From contig NZ_BMQA01000010.1 in the NCBI RefSeq assembly GCF_014647875.1, positions 62,001 to 126,000 on the forward strand: a DNA stretch of 64,000 bases. The letters are read 5' to 3'. The notes beneath the pieces are model-generated. The model had not been told where the DNA came from, ran no database searches, and was given only the letters and a program-made list of their open reading frames with translations. The position numbers were made by a program, and so were the translations under genes. The DNA is from Streptomyces brasiliensis. GTDB taxonomy: Bacteria; Actinomycetota; Actinomycetes; Streptomycetales; Streptomycetaceae. Of this stretch, positions 34,467 to 41,205 are shown piece after piece; position 1 is the stretch's first letter; every line of letters starts with the position of its first letter.

Positions 34467-34939
34467 GCACGTCGACAGGTGACACCCCGACGGGCGGTAC
34501 CACGCCGACCGACCTGCGGGCCGCCGCGGCCGACTTCACCTGGCTGCTGAACCGCTTCGCGACAGAGACAGCCGGCGTGGTCGACGCGATCGCCGTGTCG
34601 TCGGACGGACTGCTCATCGCCGTCTCGGAGTTGCGCGAGCGCGCCCACTCCGAGCGGCTCGCCGCGATCGTCTCCGGCATCACCAGCCTGGCCGCCGGAG
34701 CGTCCGGCAACTACGGCCTGGGCGGTCTCAACAAGGTCATCATCGACCTGGAGGGCGGCCATGTCATCGTCTCCGCGATCGGCAGCGGCGCCGTACTCGG
34801 CGTGGTCGCCGACAAGGAGGCCAAGCTGGGCAACATCGCCTACGAGATGACGCTGTTCGCCAACCGGGCCGGCACCGCCCTCAGCCCGCAGCTCGTCCTG
34901 GAACTGAAGAACACCGTCGGCGTGCCGTCGTCGCGCTGA
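34463..34939 (+). CDS. cvnB: Conservon roadblock/LC7 protein CvnB
   Basis: A 158-aa roadblock/LC7-domain protein. The fold runs from FTWLLNRFATETAGVVDAIAVSSDGLLIAVS to the end. Roadblock proteins regulate small GTPases, and in conservons they associate at the membrane with CvnA, CvnC and CvnD. GTG 34463 overlaps the kinase stop in GTGA, which indicates translational coupling. The N-terminal 20 residues are flexible and Thr-rich. Confidence 0.92.
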   Translation: MSTSTGDTPTGGTTPTDLRAAAADFTWLLNRFATETAGVVDAIAVSSDGLLIAVSELRERAHSERLAAIVSGITSLAAGASGNYGLGGLNKVIIDLEGGHVIVSAIGSGAVLGVVADKEAKLGNIAYEMTLFANRAGTALSPQLVLELKNTVGVPSSR

Positions 34940-34977
34940 CCGGCGCCGCCCGGCCGAGAGAGGAAGCGAAGGATCCC

Positions 34978-35394
34978 ATGGCGGACGGCTCCCCGCCCCC
35001 GGGCGCCGACCCGGTCGGTCCCGCCCCCGCCGTGAGGCCTTTCCTGGTCACCGCCGGCCGGGTGGCGGACACCGCCTCCGGCCGGACGATGCCCGTCGAG
35101 ACCCAGGTGGTGGCCACCGCCGCCGGACTCGGCGCGCTCGCCGGGCTCTCCTTCGAGCAGCACGACATCGTCGCCGCCTGCCGCCGCCCGCAGTCCCTGG
35201 CGGAGTTGGCGGCCCGGCTGCGGCTGCATCTCAACGTGGTCCGTGTGCTGGCCGAGGACCTGCGCGCCGCCGGGCAGTTGACGGTGCACGTGCCCGACGT
35301 CGCGGCCACGCACGACGCGTCCGTCCTGCGCAGGGTTATCGATGGGCTCAGGTCCATCCCCGACTCCCGAGGGGTACTCCGTGACACCGACTGA
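34978..35394 (+). CDS. cvnC: Conservon DUF742 protein CvnC
   Basis: A 138-aa DUF742 protein. RPFLVTAGR near the N-terminus and a winged-helix-like C-terminal half (SLAELAARLRLHLNVVRVLAEDL) are standard. Its job is structural or regulatory within the conservon complex; DNA binding has not been demonstrated as far as I recall. ATG 34978 lies 38 bp after cvnB with AGAGAGGAAG upstream. Its end overlaps the cvnD start by 14 bp. Confidence 0.9.
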   Translation: MADGSPPPGADPVGPAPAVRPFLVTAGRVADTASGRTMPVETQVVATAAGLGALAGLSFEQHDIVAACRRPQSLAELAARLRLHLNVVRVLAEDLRAAGQLTVHVPDVAATHDASVLRRVIDGLRSIPDSRGVLRDTD

Positions 35395-35983
35395 ACCACT
35401 GGTCCACGGCGCCGCCGCCGCGCAGACCGCCGAACGGCCGCCGCTGCCGGTGAAGATGGTCATCGCGGGCGGCTTCGGCGTCGGCAAGACCACATCCGTG
35501 GGCTCGATCTCCGAGATCGAGCCGCTCACCACCGAGGCCTCGATCACCGAGGTCGCCGCGGGCGTGGACGACCTCACGCACACGCCGCGCAAGACGACCA
35601 CCACGGTGGCGATGGACTTCGGGTGCCTCACCATCGACCCGACGCTCAAGCTGTATCTGTTCGGCACGCCGGGCCAGGAGCGGTTCGGGTTCATGTGGGA
35701 CGACATCGTCGAGGGCGCGGTCGGCGGACTCGTCATCGTCGACACGCGGCGCCTGGACGACTGCTACGCGGCCGTCGACTACTTCGAGCACAAGGGCATC
35801 CCGTTCGCGGTGGCGATCAACGCCTTCGACGGGAAGGTGGAGCACACCCTGGACGAGGTCCGCTGGGCGCTGGACGTGAGCGAGGGCGTGCCGCTGGTGG
35901 TGTTCGACGCCCGGGAGCGGGGCTCGGTGCGGGACGCGCTGCTCGTCGTACTGGAGCTGGCGCTGGCCCGCACCGAGGGCTGA
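35381..35983 (+). CDS. cvnD: Conservon GTP/ATP-binding protein CvnD
   Basis: A 200-aa Ras/Rab-like small GTPase. The P-loop is GGFGVGKTT (about 30-38), switch II is LFGTPGQERFGFMW, and VAINAFDG occupies the base-recognition position (NxxD-like is altered). It would act as the switch of the conservon module. GTG 35381 was chosen over the ATG at 35342 because CGAGGGG precedes it and it gives the family start VTPTEP. The P450 gene (cvnE) that follows in some conservons is absent; the convergent permease gene ends 3 bp away. Confidence 0.9.
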   Translation: MTPTEPLVHGAAAAQTAERPPLPVKMVIAGGFGVGKTTSVGSISEIEPLTTEASITEVAAGVDDLTHTPRKTTTTVAMDFGCLTIDPTLKLYLFGTPGQERFGFMWDDIVEGAVGGLVIVDTRRLDDCYAAVDYFEHKGIPFAVAINAFDGKVEHTLDEVRWALDVSEGVPLVVFDARERGSVRDALLVVLELALARTEG

Positions 35984-35986
35984 GCG

Positions 35987-36655
35987 TCAGGCGCCGCGCC
36001 GCACGCCGGGCGACACCGCGAACCGGCCCACCGCCCAGAACACCGCGAGCGTGGCCAGCGCCAGCCCGGCGACCAGGGTGGCGCCGCCGACGACCTTCTC
36101 GTAGCTGCGCTGGTAGAGGCCGTCGATGATGTAGCGGCCGAGTCCGCCGAGGCCCACGTACGCGGCGATGGTGGCCGTCGAGACGATCTGGATGGCCGCC
36201 GAGCGCAGCCCGCTGAGGATCAGCGGGAGCGCGACCGGGAGTTCCACCTGGAAGAGGATCCGCGACTCGGACATGCCCATGCCGCGGGCGGCGTCCACCG
36301 GGGACGGGTCGACGGAGCGCAGGGCCTCGTAGGTGGTGACCAGGATCGGCGGTACGGCGAGGACGACCAGCGGGACCATCACGGGCACCAGGCTGAACCC
36401 GAGCAGGATGGTCAGCAGTACCAGCAGACCGAAGGTGGGCAGCGCCCGCCCCGCGGTGGCGATCAGGGCGAGGGCGTTGCCGCCGCGCCCGTAGTGGCCG
36501 GTGAGCACGCCGATCGGCAGCCCGATCACGGCCGAGTAGGCGAGGGCCTCCAGGGAGTACCCGATGTGCTCCCAGAAGCGGGTGGGGATGCCGTCGTAGC
36601 CGTGCCAGTGGGCGCTGTCGCTGAAGAAGGCGTGGACGAAGTTCAGTATGTTCAC
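35987..36655 (-). CDS. Osmoprotectant ABC transporter permease 2 (OpuBB-like)
   Basis: A 222-aa inner-membrane permease with about five hydrophobic segments. The EAA loop for contact with the ATPase is visible as EALRSVDPSPVDAARGMGMSESRIL. LGGLGRYIIDGLYQ is typical of glycine betaine permeases. GTG 36655 overlaps the stop of permease 1 in GTGA, so the two are translationally coupled. It is the last gene of the ATPase-permease-permease operon and converges on cvnD. Confidence 0.92.
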   Translation of the reverse strand: MNILNFVHAFFSDSAHWHGYDGIPTRFWEHIGYSLEALAYSAVIGLPIGVLTGHYGRGGNALALIATAGRALPTFGLLVLLTILLGFSLVPVMVPLVVLAVPPILVTTYEALRSVDPSPVDAARGMGMSESRILFQVELPVALPLILSGLRSAAIQIVSTATIAAYVGLGGLGRYIIDGLYQRSYEKVVGGATLVAGLALATLAVFWAVGRFAVSPGVRRGA

Positions 36656-37305
36656 CGGGCGGCGCCCTTCCTCGGCATCCACGGGGTCAGGACGCGGCGT
36701 ACGAGAACCAGTGCCGCGTCGGCGAGGATCGCGAGCGCCGCCATGGTCAGCACGGCGTTCACCGCCAGCTCGGGCCGGTGGTAGATGTTCGCGTCGTTGA
36801 GCAGGTTGCCCAGCGCGCCCTGGTTGCCGATCAGCATGCCGATGCTCACCAGGGAGATGCTGGACACGGTGGCGACGCGCAGGCCGGCGATGATCGCGGG
36901 TACGGCGATCGGCAACTGCACCTGGAAGTAGCGGCGTACGGCCCCGAGGCCCATGGCGGTGGCGGCGGCGAGGGTCTCCGGCGGCACCGACCGCACGCCG
37001 TCCACGATCGCCGGGACGAGCACCACCAGGCTGTACACGGCGAGCGGGATCATCACGGTGGTCTCGCTCTGGCCGGTGTAGTCGATGAGGAAGACGAAGA
37101 AGGCCAGCGACGGGACGGCGTACAGCACGGTGGTCACGCCCAGCACCGGCGGGTACAGCCAGCGGAACCGCACGCACAGCTGGGCGATGGGCAGTGAGAC
37201 GAGCAGACCGACGAGGACCGGGATCAGCGCTTCCCGCAGGTGGAGGCCTATCAGCCCGAGGTAGCTGTGCTGGAGGTCGCTCGGGATGTCGAAGAATCCG
37301 CTCAC
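36652..37305 (-). CDS. Osmoprotectant ABC transporter permease 1 (OpuBB-like)
   Basis: A 217-aa membrane permease. The hydrophobic helices begin at HLREALIPVLVGLLVSLPIA and the EAA loop is SVPPETLAAATAMGLGAVRRYF. IGNQGALGNLLND corresponds to the conserved loop of betaine permeases. It pairs with permease 2 as a heterodimeric channel. GTG 37305 overlaps the ATPase stop in GTGA, so the three genes are tightly coupled. Confidence 0.92.
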   Translation of the reverse strand: MSGFFDIPSDLQHSYLGLIGLHLREALIPVLVGLLVSLPIAQLCVRFRWLYPPVLGVTTVLYAVPSLAFFVFLIDYTGQSETTVMIPLAVYSLVVLVPAIVDGVRSVPPETLAAATAMGLGAVRRYFQVQLPIAVPAIIAGLRVATVSSISLVSIGMLIGNQGALGNLLNDANIYHRPELAVNAVLTMAALAILADAALVLVRRVLTPWMPRKGAAR

Positions 37306-38438
37306 CGCACGGCCTTTGCTTCGTCGTCGGTCCGTCCCTCGGCGTGTGCGTTCCGGATGGCCTCGGCGATGACCGCCTGCGACACGACACCGACGACGCG
37401 CCCGGTGCCGTCCACGCCGACGGACCAGCCGGTCGGCGACAGCACCGCACCGTCGAGCGCGGCGCGCAGCGAGTCCTTGCCGTGCACGAACGGCCGTCCG
37501 TAGGGGAGCAGTTGACCGACGGCGATCTCCCCCGCGGTGAGGTCCTGCGGTGCGCCCCACCCGAGGGGCTTGCCGTCCAGGTCGGTCACGAGGAGGTAGG
37601 GCACGTCGGCGGAGCCGCGCGCGGCGAGCTTCTTCGCGTCCGCGTCGACGGGCACGACGGGGCCGGACTCCAACTTCAGGGCGCCGGACGGGAAGAAGGA
37701 CAGCCGCCGGATGCCCCGGTCGGTGCCGAGGAAGTCCTCGACGAAGTCGTCCGCGGGCGCGCTCAACAGCTCCGCGGGCGGCGCGAACTGGGCCAGTTTG
37801 CCGCCGGTACGCATCACGGCGACCATCGTGCCGAGCTTGATCGCCTCGTCGATGTCATGCGTGACGAAGACGATAGTCTTTCCCAACTCCTCCTGGATAC
37901 GCAGGAGTTCATCCTGAAGCCCCTTGCGCACCACGGGGTCGACGGCGGAGAACGGCTCGTCCATGAGCAGCACCGGCGGGTCTGCGGCGAGCGCCCGCGC
38001 GACACCGACGCGCTGCTGCTGTCCGCCCGACAACTGGTAGGGGTACCGCCTGGCGAGCGAGGAGTCGAGGCCCACCCGCTCCATCAGCTCCGCCGCGCGC
38101 GCCCGGGAGCGCTCCTTGCTCCAGCCGAGCAGCCGGGGCACGGTGGCGATGTTGTCGATGATCGTGCGGTGCTGGAAGAGACCGGCGTTCTGGATCACGT
38201 ACCCCATCGAACGACGCAACGTGTTCACGGGCTGCGCCTGGATGTCCACGCCGTCGAGGAGGATGGACCCCTCGCTCGGCTCGACCATCCGGTTGATCAT
38301 CCGAAGGGTGGTCGTCTTGCCGCAGCCTGACGGCCCGACAAGAACCGTGATCGAGCGGTCCGGTATCTCCAGCGACAGCCGGTCGACCGCCACCGTGCCG
38401 TCGGGATACCGCTTGGTGACTGAATCTATCCGTATCAA
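37302..38438 (-). CDS. Osmoprotectant ABC transporter ATPase with C-terminal CBS domains (OpuCA-like)
   Basis: A 378-aa ATPase that drives betaine/choline-type import. The Walker A is GPSGCGKTT, the signature LSGGQQQRV, the Walker B LLMDEPFSAVD and the switch His is in FVTHDIDEA. After about residue 245 are CBS-type segments (VPYLLVTDLDGKPLGW, GRVVGVVSQAVIAEAI), which in relatives sense ionic strength or nucleotides and gate transport. The start is TTG 38438, giving the canonical MIRIDSVTKRYPDG; no ATG or GTG fits. Permease 1 overlaps its end. Confidence 0.92.
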   Translation of the reverse strand: MIRIDSVTKRYPDGTVAVDRLSLEIPDRSITVLVGPSGCGKTTTLRMINRMVEPSEGSILLDGVDIQAQPVNTLRRSMGYVIQNAGLFQHRTIIDNIATVPRLLGWSKERSRARAAELMERVGLDSSLARRYPYQLSGGQQQRVGVARALAADPPVLLMDEPFSAVDPVVRKGLQDELLRIQEELGKTIVFVTHDIDEAIKLGTMVAVMRTGGKLAQFAPPAELLSAPADDFVEDFLGTDRGIRRLSFFPSGALKLESGPVVPVDADAKKLAARGSADVPYLLVTDLDGKPLGWGAPQDLTAGEIAVGQLLPYGRPFVHGKDSLRAALDGAVLSPTGWSVGVDGTGRVVGVVSQAVIAEAIRNAHAEGRTDDEAKAVR

Positions 38439-38573
38439 AACGCCGAATACCCTTCGGGTTTGGCAGAAACCTGCCCACTTTCGGCCACGGTCGTCGTTGC
38501 GCAGGCCATTGCGTGGAGAGTCTAGACCGCGATTGTTGCGGCTTCTTGGCCACGGGTGCAGCAGCATGGCCTG

Positions 38574-38735
38574 GTGGAGAAAGTACGACTCCTCGTCCTC
38601 GACGAGGATCCGCCCATCGCCGACCTGGTCGCGACGGTCGCCCGGTACGAGGGCTGGGATGCGGTCATCGCATACTCCGGCGAGGAAGGGCTGTCCCGGG
38701 CCGCCGAGTTCGACCCGGCCTGGACCGCACTCGCC
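38574..38735 (+). pseudogene. Remnant of a response-regulator receiver domain
   Basis: GTG 38574 opens about 54 residues (VRLLVLDEDPPIADLVATVA, then YEGWDAVIAYSGEEGLSRAAEFDP) that match the first 50 residues of an OmpR-type receiver domain. Homology stops exactly where the phosphoacceptor Asp strand (normally VVLDLMLPD) should follow; instead the frame runs into Pro/Ser-rich, C-rich sequence. No DNA-binding domain or cognate kinase is near. This looks like the 5' end of a deleted response-regulator gene rather than a working short protein. Confidence 0.55.
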
Positions 38736-39002
38736 CCTCCTCCCCCCAGCTCCTCGCAGCCGCGGCCCCCAGCCCCGAACCAACCTCCCTGGCACGGTCG
38801 ATCACGTCGGAGCCGGGCCGCTCCGCCGCCCTCCTGCGGCGCGCTCTTCCACACCTGCCTCAACCTGCACGAACCCGGCCGCCCGGCCATGACCCGCCCG
38901 ATCCCCGTACCGGAACCGCCCGCCGCGCCTCGCAGGCTCCCGCACGAGCCCGCCCGATTCGGGGGTGGAGGAGGGAGATTTCGAGCCGGCTCGACGGTCG
39001 GC
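38736..39002. other. Non-coding, C-rich decayed sequence
   Basis: This stretch after the response-regulator remnant has homopolymer C runs (for example at about 39028-39037 just beyond) and weak codon bias in every frame. I see no supportable gene. It separates the remnant from the end of the phosphatase gene. Confidence 0.4.
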
Positions 39003-40325
39003 CTACGGACAGCCGCCGCGCGTGCCGTCACCCCCCCCCGCCCCCTCCTCCGGCACCGCCGTGCCCTGGCGCAGACGCGGGCGGGCCGCCACCACCGCTA
39101 CGTCGTCCTCGGCGTGCCGGGCGTCGAAGCGGTTGAGGATCGTCTCGAGGATGTCGTCGACGGGCGCGGCGGTCGCGAAGCCGAGCGTGGCAAGTCGTTC
39201 CAGCGAGGCGTCGATGTCCTCACCCCGGTGCTCCACGAGCCCGTCGGTGAACAGCACCAGGGTCTCGTCCCGGTCGATGGTGTGCGTGGTCGACTCATAG
39301 CCCCCGAAGCCGGTCCCCAGCGGCGGCCCGACCGGCACGGGGACCACCCGGGTCTCGCCCTCCCGGCTGATCAGCACGGGCGGCAGATGCCCGGCACTGG
39401 AGAGCGTGAGCTGGCCGCGGGCCGGGTCGACACGCACGATCAGGCAGGTCGCGGGCCTGCGGTCCTCCTCGCCGGACGCGATGTCGTCCATCTGGCGCAG
39501 CACCCGGTGCGGGGGCAGGTCGGCGGAGGCGATGTAGCGCAGGGAGGAGCGGTAGGCGTTCATGTCGACGGCGGCCTCGAGGCCGTGCCCCATGACGTCA
39601 CCGACGACGAGCAGGGTGCGTCCGAAGTGCAGCCGTACGGTCTCGCACCAGTCGCCGCCGACCAGGGTGCGGCTGCCCGCCGGCAGATAGCGGATGGCGA
39701 CGTCCAGGTTCGGGTGCGGCCGGCCGGGCTCCGCCAGCAGGGCACGCTGCAGGTCGCCGGCGGTGCGGTTGACGTTGTCGTACTCGCGGGCGTGCCGGAT
39801 GTGCGAGGCGGCCCGTTCGGCGAGGAGGGTGAGGAGCTCGGCCTCGGGGCCGGTGAACGGTTCGGCCTTCCGGCCGCAGACCAGCACGCCGTAAGAGACC
39901 TCGCCGCTGATCAGCGGAACGCAGAGTGCGGGCCGTGCGTCCTCGCCGCCCGGGTGGACCGTCCAGGGCTCCGGTGGGCGGTCGGCCGCGGGTGACGCGT
40001 TCCCGCGAGCCACCGCGCCGGCCCAGCGGGCGTCGGGCAGCAGGTCCGGGTCGCCGGTGATCGACTCGTACCCGGTGACCGTCTCGCCGAGGTGGCGCAT
40101 CACGGCCGCCGCGCCGCCGGCCACCTCCGCGACGGTCCGGACCAGTTCCGTGCACGTCGTGCCCTCGTCGAGGGTCGTGCCGATCCCGGCCATGACCGCG
40201 CGCAGGCCCTTCAGCCGCGACGACGCGCCGTCCCCCTCCGTGAGCCCGTTCCCGGGGCCGCGATCGCCGACCGCCGCGGGTCTCCGCAGGGCCTGGATCC
40301 AGCGCGCGACACCCGCCACCCTCAC
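39003..40325 (-). CDS. GAF-SpoIIE (PP2C-type) serine phosphatase
   Basis: A 440-aa cytoplasmic protein phosphatase. A GAF-type sensor domain covers about residues 40-180 (LSVPLISGEV-like ALCVPLISGEVSYGVLVCG). The PP2C/SpoIIE domain follows with VGGDWCE, VGDVMGHGLEAAVDM, SSAGHLPPVL, LFTDGLVEHRGEDID and a final EDDVAVVAAR, so the metal-binding aspartates are present. Such proteins dephosphorylate anti-anti-sigma factors and control sigma factors. No RsbW/RsbV-like gene is adjacent. GTG 40325 is the start. The Cys in GGDWC replaces the more usual Tyr. Confidence 0.88.
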   Translation of the reverse strand: MRVAGVARWIQALRRPAAVGDRGPGNGLTEGDGASSRLKGLRAVMAGIGTTLDEGTTCTELVRTVAEVAGGAAAVMRHLGETVTGYESITGDPDLLPDARWAGAVARGNASPAADRPPEPWTVHPGGEDARPALCVPLISGEVSYGVLVCGRKAEPFTGPEAELLTLLAERAASHIRHAREYDNVNRTAGDLQRALLAEPGRPHPNLDVAIRYLPAGSRTLVGGDWCETVRLHFGRTLLVVGDVMGHGLEAAVDMNAYRSSLRYIASADLPPHRVLRQMDDIASGEEDRRPATCLIVRVDPARGQLTLSSAGHLPPVLISREGETRVVPVPVGPPLGTGFGGYESTTHTIDRDETLVLFTDGLVEHRGEDIDASLERLATLGFATAAPVDDILETILNRFDARHAEDDVAVVAARPRLRQGTAVPEEGAGGGDGTRGGCP

Positions 40326-40617
40326 AGAATCTCAAACGGGAGCGATCCCAGCACCAGCCACGCACTTCCCTTCGGCAGCACGGACCGGGCCTCTCGATCG
40401 ACAGGCCGCATGACGGACTACGCCCGGCAAACTCGGGTGCCGCTGCCTGTGGACGTGCGGCACGAGTCCGCGCGCTCACGTGGTCGAGGACTTCGACGAG
40501 GGGGTCCTTCGGCCGGGAGGTCACCGGATACGAGGTGAAGGACCTGACGGCGGCCCTGACCGGGCCAGGGCCAGGGCCAGGGCCGCCGGCGTAGCCGCTC
40601 GGTGAGCGCCTGGGCGA
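40326..40617. other. Intergenic decayed sequence
   Basis: Upstream of the phosphatase gene is a stretch with short coding-like pieces in different frames (for example VTGYEVKDLTAAL ending in a Gly-Pro repeat at 40555-40590) but no intact gene. A GGGCCA hexamer is repeated three times near 40563-40582. Identity of the ancestral sequence is unknown. Confidence 0.35.
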
Positions 40618-40790
40618 TCAGGCCTTGTCGGCCGTCAGCCGCAGCGAGGTCGAGTTGATGCAGTAGCGCTGGACGGTCGGGGTCGGACAGCCCTTCCCTT
40701 CGAACGTGTGTCCGAGATGCGATCCGCACCGGGCACACCGCACCTCGGTCCGCACCATCCCGTGCGAAGTCGCAGAAGGACGGCCAGCCA
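40618..40790 (-). pseudogene. msrB: Broken copy of msrB
   Basis: Read on the minus strand this is the 3' part of a methionine sulfoxide reductase B gene. It keeps the GWPSF segment, the second zinc CxxC region, HLGHTFEGKG and the catalytic RYCINS end, stopping at TGA (40618-40620). Compared with the intact gene at 46743-47150 about 38 nt are missing after GWPSF, which shifts the frame. The upstream half, including the first CxxC, is absent. Bases 40718-40768 are identical to 46843-46893. It cannot encode a working enzyme. Confidence 0.85.
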
Positions 40791-41205
40791 TCACTATTAG
40801 TCGAGGGTGACCACGACGACGTCGGGCCCCGAGTTTTCAGGCGGTGAGCGTCGCAGTAGCCGCACTGGACCGGGCCCCTGTGGCGCATCTGGACCGACAC
40901 GGTCACGCCTCGGTCGAGGCCGGCCAAATGACCGAACATCGTCGCCACTCTGCAGGGCGCCCTCGTTCTAGCCCGTGCACGGCATTCACTTCAGCCCCTG
41001 CGCAACGCCAAGAAACTTCCTACCGCCCTGGCCAGTTGATGACCTGTGAGGCTTCGGATGCGGTCCCCCTCTTCCCCGGGGAGTAGTCGTGAAGGAAACG
41101 CAAGCGCTTCCAGCAACCCGTTGTGACAGCCGGAATCCGCCGAGTATGCTCTCAAGTTCCTTTCATATTCAGGAAGTTGAATAGTGCCGACCAGCGGGGG
41201 ACTGC
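40791..41205. other. Intergenic sequence between the msrB remnant and the receptor gene
   Basis: The minus strand carries an open stretch with a CGYCDAH Cys pair (about 40830-40870), perhaps another gene remnant joined to the msrB copy. Nearer the receptor gene, GC content falls (TTCCTTTCATATTCAGGAAG, 41158-41177) and a promoter is likely there. A TTCCT/AGGAA inverted repeat flanks TTTCATATTC. Confidence 0.4.

Noticed and set aside
40555..40590. GGGCCA hexamers as a possible CRISPR or minisatellite
   Set aside because: Only three short copies occur with no spacers; a simple-sequence run in GC-rich DNA.
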